Positions 17,147-25,166 of a stretch of 64,000 nucleotides of DNA are shown here, one piece after another. The position numbers and the translations under genes were made by a program. Under the pieces are notes generated by a model. It was not told the origin of the DNA and made no database searches. It saw only the letters and a list, made by a program, of their open reading frames with translations. Source of the DNA: an uncultured Oscillospiraceae bacterium (GTDB taxonomy: Bacteria > Bacillota > Clostridia > Oscillospirales > Oscillospiraceae); contig CAKTGM010000005.1 in the NCBI GenBank assembly GCA_934561515.1, positions 1 to 64,000 on the forward strand, in the 5' to 3' direction. How positions within the stretch are numbered: the stretch's first letter is position 1; the number at the start of each line of letters is the position of its first letter.

Positions 17147-18313
17147 ATGAAAAGACGCTTTCAAAAGGAGAGGAGCACGGGCGGCGAGGCGGCGGTGCAG
17201 CTGAGAAGCGGCGGGCGCAGCGCCTTCGGCGAGCTGGAGCGCTACACGCCGCTGCTGGACGGGGAGACGGCGCTCTACCGCATGGTGCGCGAGGCAATAC
17301 CGGTGGTGGACGCGGCCATCGGCAAGATCATCCGGCTGACAAACGGCGTGAAGGTCTGCTGCGAGGACCGGCAGGCCGAGCGTGCGCTCACGCAGTTTCT
17401 GCGCGAGATGCCGGTGGGGCGCGGGCAGCACGGCATCCACGCATTTCTGGACTGCTATCTCGACTCGCTCATCACCTGCGGGCGCGCGGTGGGCGAGATC
17501 GTGCCGGATGCGGCGGGACGCGAGATCGCGGCGGTGCTGTGCGCGGACGTTTCGCAGGTGGAGGTGCACGAGGGGGAGAACCCGCTGGACTTTTACCTTG
17601 CCGGGCGGGACGAGTGCGGGCGCAGCGTGAGGCTTGCCTATCAGGACCTGCTGCTCTTTACGCCCTATAACCCCGAGGCGGACCGTCCCTACGGCGTATC
17701 GATGCTGCGCTCGATGCCGTATCTGACGGGGCTGCTCATCAAGATCTACGACGCGATGGGGAAAAACTGGGAGCGCTGCGGCAACGTGCGCTTCGCGGTG
17801 ACCTACAAGCCGCAGGGCGAGGAGCTGGACCGGGGGGCGGCGCAGGAGCGCGCCGAGCAGATCGCGGAGGAGTGGTCGCGGGCGATGCAGGAGAGCAGAG
17901 GCGGCAGCGTGCGCGACTTTGTATCGGTGGGCGATGTGTCGATCAAGGCCATCGGCGCAGACAACCAGATCCTCGACAGCGAAAAGCCGGTGCGGCAGAT
18001 CCTGGAGCAGCTGGTGGCGAAAACGGGGCTGCCGCCGTTCATGCTGGGGCTGAACTGGTCCTCGACCGAGCGGATGAGCGCGCAGCAGGCGGATATGCTC
18101 ACAAGCGAGATCACGGCGCTGCGGCGCACGCTCACGCCGGCGGTGGAGCGCGTGTGCGCGCTGTGGCTCAGGATGCACGGCTACGGCTGCCGCTTCATGG
18201 TGGACTGGGAGGACATCAACTTGCAGGATGAGGTGGAGGAAGCGAGAGCGGCGCTCTACTTGCAGCAGGCGCGCAGGCTGAGAATGGAAAACGACAAAGC
18301 GGAGGAGGAATGA
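17147..18313 (+). CDS. Phage portal protein
   Basis: A 388-residue portal protein, the dodecameric DNA entry gate of the head. It occupies the slot after the terminase. Typical features are the N-terminal YTPLLDGETALYRMVREAIPVVDAAIGKI region, LLFTPYNPEADRPYGVSMLRSMPYL and the C-terminal helical crown rich in Glu/Arg. An AAAGGAGAGGG site precedes the ATG. Its stop overlaps the next start (ATGA). Confidence 0.88.
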   Translation: MKRRFQKERSTGGEAAVQLRSGGRSAFGELERYTPLLDGETALYRMVREAIPVVDAAIGKIIRLTNGVKVCCEDRQAERALTQFLREMPVGRGQHGIHAFLDCYLDSLITCGRAVGEIVPDAAGREIAAVLCADVSQVEVHEGENPLDFYLAGRDECGRSVRLAYQDLLLFTPYNPEADRPYGVSMLRSMPYLTGLLIKIYDAMGKNWERCGNVRFAVTYKPQGEELDRGAAQERAEQIAEEWSRAMQESRGGSVRDFVSVGDVSIKAIGADNQILDSEKPVRQILEQLVAKTGLPPFMLGLNWSSTERMSAQQADMLTSEITALRRTLTPAVERVCALWLRMHGYGCRFMVDWEDINLQDEVEEARAALYLQQARRLRMENDKAEEE

Positions 18314-19248
18314 GCATGGAAGTGCGAAAAGAGAGTCAGGGACTGAAAAACAGCATGGTGACGGACGCGGAGCTCAGCGCCATCAACGCCTTTACCAAGC
18401 GCGCGCTCGGCGCGGACGAGGTTTACACCTTTGCCGTGCGCCTGTGCGACAACGAGGTGGACCGCGACGGCGAGCGCTTCCCGCGCGCGACGCTCGAGGA
18501 GCTGTCGAAGCTCTTTGTGGGCAAGAGCGGCATTTTTGACCACGAGTGGAGCGCGAAGGGTCAGGCGGCGCGCATCTACCGCACGGAGGTGGTGGAGGAA
18601 GCGGGCGTTTGCTCCACGGGCGAGGGGCGGTGCTATCTCAAGGGCTATGCCTATATGCTGCGCGGCGGGGCGAACGACGCGCTGATCGCCGAGATCGAGG
18701 GCGGCATCAAAAAAGAGGTGAGCGTGGGGTGCAGCGTGGCGCATTGCAGGTGCTCCGTGTGCGGAGAAGAGATGGGCAAATGCGCCCACCGAAAGGGCGA
18801 GAGATACGGCGGGAAGCTCTGCTGCGCGGAGCTGACGGAGGCGCAGGACGCCTATGAGTGGAGCTTTGTCGCCGTTCCGGCCCAGATGCGCGCAGGCGTT
18901 CTGAAGCGCTGCGGCGGCGGAGAGGCGGGAACGCTCAAGATGCTCGTCAAGCGCCGCGGGTCGCACGCGCAGTTCGAAGAGCTGGAAGAGCTCGAAAAGA
19001 GGGCCTCGCTCGGCGAGCGCTACCTGTGCGCGCTGCGCGCGGAGGTGAAGCGCTGGATGCTGGTGGCGGAGCAGGAGGCGGACGGCGAGACGGTCGAAAA
19101 GATGCTTGAAAAGCTCGACGAGGACGAGCTCAAGGCCATGGAGCGCATCTATCATGCGCGCGCGGCGAAAAAGCTGGGGCTGCGCACGCAGCTTACTTAC
19201 GGCGAAAAGACGAAGAAAGCGGAGGACGAGAGCGACTTCTGCGTATAA
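18310..19248 (+). CDS. Prohead protease / scaffold-like protein (XkdF-like)
   Basis: A 312-residue protein between portal and capsid genes. The N-terminal half (about residues 30-190) resembles phage capsid maturation proteases (FAVRLCDNEVDRDGERF, IFDHEWS with a candidate catalytic His, KEVSVGCSV with a candidate Ser). It also carries four cysteines in CRCSVCGEEMGKC, a possible metal knuckle. The C-terminal third is Glu/Lys-rich and helical, as expected for a fused scaffold. Function is assigned from gene order and these motifs. Confidence 0.7.
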   Translation: MSMEVRKESQGLKNSMVTDAELSAINAFTKRALGADEVYTFAVRLCDNEVDRDGERFPRATLEELSKLFVGKSGIFDHEWSAKGQAARIYRTEVVEEAGVCSTGEGRCYLKGYAYMLRGGANDALIAEIEGGIKKEVSVGCSVAHCRCSVCGEEMGKCAHRKGERYGGKLCCAELTEAQDAYEWSFVAVPAQMRAGVLKRCGGGEAGTLKMLVKRRGSHAQFEELEELEKRASLGERYLCALRAEVKRWMLVAEQEADGETVEKMLEKLDEDELKAMERIYHARAAKKLGLRTQLTYGEKTKKAEDESDFCV

Positions 19249-19254
19249 AGGAGA

Positions 19255-19277
19255 CCAAAAAGCGGCGGCGCTTTTGG
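19255..19277 (+). other. Hairpin before the decoration and capsid genes
   Basis: An inverted repeat (CCAAAAAGC paired with GCTTTTGG) lies in the only sizeable gap (58 nt) of the head module. It has no T-run after it and is followed by two purine-rich ribosome-binding stretches. It may mark mRNA processing or protection ahead of the highly expressed head genes. Confidence 0.4.
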
Positions 19278-19306
19278 AATAAAAAGGAGATCGAGGAGGA
19301 ATTTCT

Positions 19307-19660
19307 ATGAGCATTTCTTATCAGGGCATCGGCGAATGGTGCGCGACGCTTCGCTGCGGCGCGGGCGTATGCGAGGACGCGGTGGTCGGCATCGGCGCAT
19401 CCGGCATGGCGGTCGAATGCGGCGCGGGGGACGGCTTCTGCGGCGTGGTGCGCGCGATCGCGCACGACGGCAGAGCTTGCAGCGTGCAGCTCGGCGGACT
19501 TGCCACGGTGTGCTACAGCGGCGAGGAGACCCCGAGAAGCGGCTTCGGCCGGCTTGCTGCCGACGGCGTGGGCGGCGTGTGCGTGAGCGCGGAAAAGGGC
19601 AGAGAGTATCTCATCCTGGATGTGGACAGCACGGAAAAGACCGTGGTCATCAAGCTTTAA
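19307..19660 (+). CDS. Putative phage head decoration protein
   Basis: A 117-residue glycine- and valine-rich protein placed directly upstream of the major capsid gene, where decoration or stabilising proteins of DUF2190-like type are usual. It appears to be all-beta (repeated short strands with Gly/Ala turns) and has no enzyme motif. A GAGGAGGAATTT site precedes the ATG. The assignment depends on position and general composition. Confidence 0.6.
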   Translation: MSISYQGIGEWCATLRCGAGVCEDAVVGIGASGMAVECGAGDGFCGVVRAIAHDGRACSVQLGGLATVCYSGEETPRSGFGRLAADGVGGVCVSAEKGREYLILDVDSTEKTVVIKL

Positions 19661-19675
19661 GGAGGAAAAGGGACA

Positions 19676-20707
19676 ATGGCATATCAGTATGAAAACGTAA
19701 AGCTCGAAAAGGGGATGTACGGGAGAAGCGGCAAGAGCTTTTTGAAGGTGCTCGAATCGCTCGACCCGAGCGAGAACTATCAGGGCACGGCGCTCGAGGG
19801 ACTGGACGCCTTCCAGCGCCAGCTCAAGCGCTTTGACATCCACGTAAAGGGCGCGGGCAGCGACATGGTGGAAAAGTTCTTCCACACGAGCGAATCGTCC
19901 GTGCTGTTTCCGGAATTCGTCTCGCGCATGGTGCGCCGCGGCATGGAGAGCGACATCCTGCCCGACATCACCGCGACGGTGACGAATTTTGACGGCATGG
20001 ATTACCGCTCCATCGCGTCCATCCCGTCGGACGAGGACAAGGAGCTCAAGCGCGTGGAGGAGGGCGCGAGCATCCCGACGACCAGCATCCGCACGCAGGA
20101 GAATCTTGTGCGCCTGCACAAGCGCGGCAGAATGCTGGTGGCGTCCTACGAGGCGATCCGCTTCCAGCGCCTCGACCTCTTCTCTGTGACGCTGCGCCAG
20201 ATCGGCGCGTACATCGCGCGGATGCACCTCAAGGACGCCATCGGCGTGCTGATGAGCGGCGACGGCAACGACAACGCGGCCGACAGCTACACGGTGGGCG
20301 ACGCGGGCATCGGCGGGACGAAGGGCACGCTGAGCTACGAGGCGCTGCTGGGCTTCTGGTCGCAGTTTGACCCCTACACGATGAACACGCTCCTGCTGGG
20401 CAACGACATGATGCTCGAAATGCTCAAGCTGCCGGAGTTCCAGAACCCGCTGACGGGCCTCAACTTTCAGGGCACGGGCACGCTCACGACCCCGCTGGGC
20501 GCGAAGCTCCTGCGCACGAACGCGATGCCTGCGGGCAAGATCATCGGTCTTGACAAGAACTATGCGCTCGAGCGCATCTGCGGCAGCGAGGTGATGGTAG
20601 AGTACGATAAGCTTATCGACCGCCAGCTCGAGCGCGCGGCCATCACGAGCATCTCCGGCTTTGCAAAGCCGTATCAGGAGGCCTCGAAGGTGTTGTCCTT
20701 GCAGTAA
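19676..20707 (+). CDS. Major capsid protein (HK97 fold, XkdG-like)
   Basis: A 343-residue capsid subunit. The N-terminal arm is followed by regions typical of HK97-fold capsids in PBSX-like phages (SSVLFPEFVSRMVRRGME, KRGRMLVASYEAIRFQRLDLF, MHLKDAIGVLMSGDGND). A central domain ends in LRTNAMPAGKIIGLDKNYALE. A strong AAGGAGGAAAAG site is present, as expected for the most abundant protein. No truncation is seen. Confidence 0.88.
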   Translation: MAYQYENVKLEKGMYGRSGKSFLKVLESLDPSENYQGTALEGLDAFQRQLKRFDIHVKGAGSDMVEKFFHTSESSVLFPEFVSRMVRRGMESDILPDITATVTNFDGMDYRSIASIPSDEDKELKRVEEGASIPTTSIRTQENLVRLHKRGRMLVASYEAIRFQRLDLFSVTLRQIGAYIARMHLKDAIGVLMSGDGNDNAADSYTVGDAGIGGTKGTLSYEALLGFWSQFDPYTMNTLLLGNDMMLEMLKLPEFQNPLTGLNFQGTGTLTTPLGAKLLRTNAMPAGKIIGLDKNYALERICGSEVMVEYDKLIDRQLERAAITSISGFAKPYQEASKVLSLQ

Positions 20708-20728
20708 AAAACGTAAGGAGGCGGCGAA

Positions 20729-21109
20729 ATGACGGTTGGCATGAGCGGGAGAATCCTTGCGGTCGCCTGCGCGATGACAAAGGCGGACGAAAACGAGCGG
20801 GAGACGCTTGCGCTGCTGTGCACGGCTGAGGAGAAGGCGCTGGAGGGGCGGCTGAGAGAGGGCATCTGCAAGGAAGAATGCGAGGACGCCTTTATCTGCG
20901 CGGCGGCCTTTCTTGCCGCGGCGGCGCTGGAGAGCGCGAGAGCGGGCGGGGAGGAGCTGTCCTCCCTGCGCGCGGGCGACCTGACGGTGACGAAGCGGAC
21001 CTCGGGCGAGGGCGGCAAGCGGCTTGCGGCGCTGCGCGAGCAGGCGCAGATGCTGATGCGGCCCTACACGAAGGACGGCGCGTTCTGCTTTTTCGGGGTG
21101 CAGGGATGA
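20729..21109 (+). CDS. Putative head-tail connector protein
   Basis: A 126-residue mostly helical, Ala/Glu-rich protein after the capsid gene, where the DNA-packaging adaptor (gp6/gp15-like, XkdH position) normally lies. No motif is diagnostic. The AAGGAGGCGG site precedes the ATG at 20729. It is coupled to the next gene by an ATGA overlap. Confidence 0.6.
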   Translation: MTVGMSGRILAVACAMTKADENERETLALLCTAEEKALEGRLREGICKEECEDAFICAAAFLAAAALESARAGGEELSSLRAGDLTVTKRTSGEGGKRLAALREQAQMLMRPYTKDGAFCFFGVQG

Positions 21110-21429
21110 AGGAGATGCTGAACGAGGCGTTTGAGCGCTATGGGCTGAGCACGGAGGTGCGCCACGGCGGGCGCACGGTGCGGACAAAGGCCTTTATCCA
21201 GCCGCTGCGGCGCGAGAGCGGAGAAGAGCCCTTTTCCATGACGGTGCTGGGCGCGGTGGACGAGCAGTGCTGGCGCTATCTCGGGCCGGCGACGGTCGGG
21301 ATCGAAACGGGCGACTGCGTGGTTTGCAGGGAGAGACGCTACGTCGTGCGCCGGGCCGCGCCGTTTTATGCGGGCGAGGAGATCGTCTATTACTGGGCGA
21401 TCCTGCATCCGGAGGAGGCGAGCGCATGA
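21106..21429 (+). CDS. Putative head-tail joining protein
   Basis: A 107-residue protein starting at the ATG at 21106, which overlaps the preceding stop. A beta-rich central part (SMTVLGAVDEQCWRYLGPATVGIETGDCVVC) resembles small stopper or head-closure proteins in the XkdI position. Assignment is by gene order. It overlaps the next gene by an ATGA as well. Confidence 0.6.
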   Translation: MKEMLNEAFERYGLSTEVRHGGRTVRTKAFIQPLRRESGEEPFSMTVLGAVDEQCWRYLGPATVGIETGDCVVCRERRYVVRRAAPFYAGEEIVYYWAILHPEEASA

Positions 21430-21935
21430 CGGCGGTGAAGCAGGTGAGGCGCGCGGTGACGGCAGCCATCGCCGCCGCGGGCGGCGCGGCGGCGGAAAGC
21501 TACAGCGAAGAGAAGTTCAAAAGAAGCGAGAGGGCCGTGACGGCGGTCGGCGCGCGGGAGACGGTCATCGCGCCGGGCGGCGGGCTTGAATATCTCGGAC
21601 GGCGGACGGACGAGGGAACGCAGGAGACGCGCGAGGTATACGGCCGGCGGATGGAGCTGAAGCTTTCAATGGACATTTTCGCGCCGCGCGCGCTCGGCGC
21701 AGACGGCTGCGAGGAAGAGGCGGAGCGCGTGATGCAGGCGCTGGTGACGGCGCTGCCGGAGGGGCTCAAGCTGCGCGAGCTGCGCCTGGGGCAGACGGAA
21801 TGGGACAAGGTGACGGGAATGTTCCGCCTGCGCGCGAGCGCGGCATACGCAGCGTATTTCCTCTGCGAGCTGACAGAGGAGGAGACGGTATTTACCGATT
21901 TTGTTTTGAAAGGCACGGTGAAGGAACGTGAATAG
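21426..21935 (+). CDS. Putative tail terminator / tail completion protein
   Basis: A 169-residue protein just upstream of the sheath gene (XkdJ-like position). Its alternating beta/alpha pattern, with MELKLSMDIFAPRALGADGCEEEAERVMQAL in the middle, fits tail terminator proteins that cap the tube. The start at 21426 overlaps the preceding stop codon (ATGA). Confidence 0.6.
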   Translation: MTAVKQVRRAVTAAIAAAGGAAAESYSEEKFKRSERAVTAVGARETVIAPGGGLEYLGRRTDEGTQETREVYGRRMELKLSMDIFAPRALGADGCEEEAERVMQALVTALPEGLKLRELRLGQTEWDKVTGMFRLRASAAYAAYFLCELTEEETVFTDFVLKGTVKERE

Positions 21936-21936
21936 T

Positions 21937-22998
21937 ATGATCCATGAGCGGCCGGGCGTGTATTCGTCCTACGACGCATCGAGCGTGGTGAGCGCACGCG
22001 CGGCGGCGAAGACCATCGGCGCTGCGGCGCGTGCGGCAAGGGAAGAGACGGGCAAGGTGAGGCTCATCACCTCCTACGAAGAGGGCAAGGGCGTATTCGG
22101 CGAGGATGCGGACGGCAGACACGGCATGAGCACGCTGCTGAAGGTGCTCTTCCTGAACGGCGCGGGCGCGGTGAAGGCGGTGAGCGTCGGCGGAGAGGGC
22201 GGCGCGGCGGACTATGCGGACGCATTTGCGGCGCTCAATGAGGAGGAAGACGTGGGTATCGTGGTGTGCGACAGCGCATCGGCGGAGGTGCACCAGATCC
22301 TCAAGGAGAACGTGGAGCGCGCATCGGGAGCGCGGCGCGAGCGCATTGCGGTCGTGGGCGGCGCGGGAGAGAGCGTATCGGAGATGACGGAGCATGCAAA
22401 GGCGCTCAACAGCGAGCGCATGGTGCTGGTGGGCCCTGACGCGGCGGCGGAGGACGGCACGGGACTCGAGGCGGTGTTTGCGGCTGCGGCGGTGGCGAGC
22501 GTGATCGCGCAGAGCAGCGATGTATCCGTTCCCATCAACGGCGCGGCGCTTGCGGGCATCGGCGGCGTGAGCAGACGCCTCAGCGACAACGAGATCGACC
22601 AGCTCGTGCGCGGCGGCGTGACGCCCGTGGAGTGCGTGGGCGGTGTGTGCTCGCCGGTGCGCGGCATCACGACGAAGACGACGAGCGGCGGCACGGCAGA
22701 TACGACGTGGCGCGAGCTGACGACGATCCTGATCGCCGACGAGGTGATCCCGACGATCCGCAGCGCGCTGCGCACGCGCTTTGCCCGCAGCAAGAATACG
22801 GCGCAGAGCCGCGGCGCGATCCGCTCGCAGGTGGTGCTCGAGCTGGAGGAAATGAAGAACCGCGAGATCGTGGACAGCTACGGCGAAGTGCTGGTGACGG
22901 CGCTTGCGAGCGACCCGACGGTATGCCGGGTGGAATTCAGCTTTACGGTGGCGCACGGGCTGAACCGCATCTATCTGACGGCACACATCACGGTGTAA
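21937..22998 (+). CDS. Contractile tail sheath protein (XkdK-like)
   Basis: A 353-residue sheath subunit. The N-terminus MIHERPGVYSSYDASSVV is the classic start of tail sheath proteins, and the C-terminal VEFSFTVAHGLNRIYLTAHITV is the conserved sheath end involved in the interlocking beta arms. It is shorter than PBSX XkdK (about 466 residues), so an outer domain is likely missing. I use the ATG at 21937 because the AAGGA site fits it better than the GTG at 21928. Its presence shows a myovirus-type contractile tail. Confidence 0.92.
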   Translation: MIHERPGVYSSYDASSVVSARAAAKTIGAAARAAREETGKVRLITSYEEGKGVFGEDADGRHGMSTLLKVLFLNGAGAVKAVSVGGEGGAADYADAFAALNEEEDVGIVVCDSASAEVHQILKENVERASGARRERIAVVGGAGESVSEMTEHAKALNSERMVLVGPDAAAEDGTGLEAVFAAAAVASVIAQSSDVSVPINGAALAGIGGVSRRLSDNEIDQLVRGGVTPVECVGGVCSPVRGITTKTTSGGTADTTWRELTTILIADEVIPTIRSALRTRFARSKNTAQSRGAIRSQVVLELEEMKNREIVDSYGEVLVTALASDPTVCRVEFSFTVAHGLNRIYLTAHITV

Positions 22999-23010
22999 GG
23001 AGGAAAGAAA

Positions 23011-23400
23011 ATGGCAAATACGGTCTTACCCCTGAGCAGCGACATCTATCTGGAGGTGGACGGCAAAAAGGTGGCGGTGGTGCAGAGCTACACGACCAAG
23101 GCCACGCGCACAAGCCGCGAGATCGAGGCTTTCGGCGAAAACGAGCCGGTGGCGACGATCGCGGGCGCGAACAAGTACACGCTGGAGCTCAGCCGCCTGT
23201 ACGCAACAGACGAGGCCATCGGCGACGGCATCAGCTTTTATGAGCTGAACGACTTTTCGCTCGTGATCTGCAAGCCGGACAAGCGCATTATCTACTCGCA
23301 GTGCCGCTGGAGCGGCATTGAAGAGGCGGGCAAGCTCGGCGACCCCGCCGCGGAGAGGGTGACGATCATCGCGCGCAAGCGCATGGAGATCGCAAACTGA
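23011..23400 (+). CDS. Tail tube protein (XkdM-like)
   Basis: A 129-residue tube subunit directly after the sheath gene. The LPLSSDIYLEVDGKKVAVVQSYTTKATRTSREIEAFGE beginning and the C-terminal ITIIARKRMEI strand fit XkdM-type inner tube proteins. An AAGGAGGAAAG site precedes the ATG. Its TGA overlaps the next ATG by one base. Confidence 0.88.
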   Translation: MANTVLPLSSDIYLEVDGKKVAVVQSYTTKATRTSREIEAFGENEPVATIAGANKYTLELSRLYATDEAIGDGISFYELNDFSLVICKPDKRIIYSQCRWSGIEEAGKLGDPAAERVTIIARKRMEIAN

Positions 23401-23783
23401 TGGACGGGGCGCTTTTGAGCTTTCTCGGGCGCGAGCGGGAGGAGCGTGTGCGCATCGGCGAAAAAGAGTGCGCGCTGCGCCTGCTCTCAGCCCGCGAGAC
23501 GCTTGCGCTGCGGCGCGAGATCGCGCAGGAGGACTGCCGGGACGAGGAGGAGCGGGCGCTGCGGGCGAACGCGGCGCTGCTCCGGCGCTGCCTGACGGAA
23601 AAGGGCGAGGCGGTCTTTGCGAGCGCGGAGGACGTGGAAAACGCGCTGAGCGCAGGGGAGATCAACGCGCTCGTATCGCGCTACGCGCTGCTTGACGGGG
23701 CGGGCAATCCCTCCTGCGAGGACGGGCGAGAGCGGGTGGAAGCGCTAAAAAAAGCCTGGAGCACGCGCCCTATGAGCGGCTGA
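23400..23783 (+). CDS. Tail assembly chaperone, short (zero-frame) form (XkdN-like)
   Basis: A 127-residue protein after the tube gene, the usual place of the tail assembly chaperone that coats the tape measure during tail building. It is acidic and helical (EKECALRLLSARETLALRREIAQED). Near its 3' end, at 23747-23753, is a run of seven A residues in the slippery phase A_AAA_AAA, with a strong hairpin after it. A longer -1 frame product is therefore expected. The zero-frame stop (23781-23783) lies in the hairpin loop. Confidence 0.82.
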   Translation: MDGALLSFLGREREERVRIGEKECALRLLSARETLALRREIAQEDCRDEEERALRANAALLRRCLTEKGEAVFASAEDVENALSAGEINALVSRYALLDGAGNPSCEDGRERVEALKKAWSTRPMSG

Positions 23784-23798
23784 AATGGCGCGTGCTCC
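23747..23798 (+). other. Programmed -1 ribosomal frameshift signal
   Basis: The heptamer A_AAA_AAA (23747-23753) is read in the right phase: the last base of a CTA codon, then two AAA codons. Four bases later starts a perfect 12-bp stem, GGAGCACGCGCC (23758-23769) with GGCGCGTGCTCC (23787-23798), around a 17-nt loop. The loop contains the zero-frame TGA. This is the textbook arrangement for -1 frameshifting, and tail chaperone genes are where it is known to be conserved. Confidence 0.85.
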
Positions 23799-24049
23799 GA
23801 TATGCCGGGGCGCTGCCGAGCGAAAAACGGGCGCAGGAGATGACGGACGGGGACTACCTCTACTGCCTGATGCACGAGCTGCTCGACCGGGAGGAAGCGC
23901 TGGAGCGGATGTGCCCTGCGTGCAGGCGGCGCGCGGAGGAGGCGCGATGCAGCGTTTGCGGGGAGCTGCTCGCCGACACGGCGGGCGGGGACAACGCGGG
24001 CTTTGACATGGCGCGCTACCTGCGCATGAAGGAGGGGAGAAAGGCTTGA
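23753..24049 (+). CDS. Tail assembly chaperone, -1 frameshift extension
   Basis: After slippage the ribosome reads SLEHAPYERLKWRVLRYAG and onward for 98 residues. This gives a fused product of about 216 residues, equivalent to the gpGT type protein of lambda. The extension contains two CxxC knuckles (CPACRRR and CSVCGEL), a possible zinc ribbon. The open frame has no good start of its own: only a GTG inside the hairpin stem. It ends in a TTGA overlap with the next gene. Confidence 0.8.
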   Translation, partial: SLEHAPYERLKWRVLRYAGALPSEKRAQEMTDGDYLYCLMHELLDREEALERMCPACRRRAEEARCSVCGELLADTAGGDNAGFDMARYLRMKEGRKA

Positions 24050-24582
24050 GCTACATCGAGTGGGTGCTCTCGCGCGGCGCGGCGCTGTGGCGCGAGCGGG
24101 AAAGGGCGCTCAAGGAGCGCCTGTCCTGCCCGGCGGAGAAGACCATCGGCGCGGCGGGAAGAAAAAACGCTGCGGCGGACGAGGAGACGGACGCGGCGCG
24201 CGCAGAGAATGCAAAGCGCGCAGGACGCAGCGCGGCGGAGAATGCGGCGCGCACGGCGGAAAAGACGGCGGGACAGCCGGACGGCAGGGCCGGAGCGGAC
24301 GCGGATGCTTGGGAAGAGGCGGCGGAGCACACGATCGTGGCGGGCATGACGGCGCGTGCGGCCGCCGATCTTCAGGCGGAGGACGAGAATCGCGGCGGGA
24401 GCGCGGCGGTATGGCTCCGGCAGGAGCTGGGGAAGGACATGACCGCCGCTGCAAATGCCGCGGCGAGAGAGACGGACGTCTTCACTCTCTCACAGGAGCG
24501 GGAGACGCGGGAGACGGAGGCCTTTTCGCAGAGCCTCGAGCGCGACGCGCGGCGCTATGACGGCGGCTTTTTATTCTACTGA
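24046..24582 (+). CDS. Short helical protein in the tape-measure slot, unknown function
   Basis: A 178-residue, Ala/Glu/Arg-rich protein predicted to be mostly helical, with low-complexity stretches (residues 30-90). It starts at a TTG overlapping the preceding stop. In PBSX-like order the tape measure protein (XkdO, over 1,000 residues) lies between the chaperone and the LysM protein; only this small protein is present here. It could be a remnant, an extremely short tape measure, or an unrelated protein. No transmembrane helix or lytic domain is visible. Confidence 0.65.
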   Translation: MSYIEWVLSRGAALWRERERALKERLSCPAEKTIGAAGRKNAAADEETDAARAENAKRAGRSAAENAARTAEKTAGQPDGRAGADADAWEEAAEHTIVAGMTARAAADLQAEDENRGGSAAVWLRQELGKDMTAAANAAARETDVFTLSQERETRETEAFSQSLERDARRYDGGFLFY

Positions 24583-24599
24583 GAGAGGACGAGAGAAGA

Positions 24600-25166
24600 A
24601 TGAACCTTGCACCGATGCGATACAAGGACTATGTGTGGCCGCACAATCCGGAGACATATACCATCCGCTTTCAGCGGCGTGTGGCGGTGGCGAAGGTGCC
24701 CTTCGGGCGCTACGGGATGCAGGATCTGGGGCTGAGCTGCCGCGTGATGGAGGGCGAGGGCGTCTTTGCGGGGAAGGGCGCTTACGACGAGTTCAAAAAG
24801 CTGGCGTCGGTCTTCTACGGGGGCGGGCCGGGGCTGCTGATCCATCCGGTGTGGCAGGCGGCGCAGGCGTATTTTGTTTCGCTCGAGCTTGCCCAGCAGC
24901 CGCTTGAGGACTATGTGCGCTATCGCTTTGCCTTCTGGGAGACGAGCCCGCTCGACACCTCGCTCATCCGCGTGAGCGAGGCGGGCGGCAGCGACGGCGG
25001 CGCAAAGAGCGCGGCGGGCGGCGCGGCCTATACCGTGCGCCGCGGGGATACGCTGTGGGGCATTGCGCGGGAGCGGGGCGTGACGCTTGCGGCGCTGCTG
25101 AAGGCGAATCCGCAGATCAGAAACCCGAATCTTATCGCGGTGGGAGAGCGGGTGATGCTGCCGTGA
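24600..25166 (+). CDS. LysM-containing tail protein (XkdP-like)
   Basis: A 188-residue protein. The N-terminal 120 residues (YVWPHNPETYTIRFQRRVAV, LIHPVWQAAQAYFVSLEL) form a baseplate/tail domain. A Gly/Ser/Ala linker follows, then a LysM domain at about 138-188 (YTVRRGDTLWGIARERGVTLAALLKANPQI) that binds peptidoglycan. It matches the XkdP slot of PBSX. Its TGA overlaps the next ATG by one base. Confidence 0.85.
   Translation: MNLAPMRYKDYVWPHNPETYTIRFQRRVAVAKVPFGRYGMQDLGLSCRVMEGEGVFAGKGAYDEFKKLASVFYGGGPGLLIHPVWQAAQAYFVSLELAQQPLEDYVRYRFAFWETSPLDTSLIRVSEAGGSDGGAKSAAGGAAYTVRRGDTLWGIARERGVTLAALLKANPQIRNPNLIAVGERVMLP

Noticed and set aside
23785..24006. A separate gene starting at the ATG at 23785.
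   Set aside because: Its frame gives a low-complexity Arg/Gly-rich product. The -1 frame through the same region is the coherent extension of the tail chaperone.
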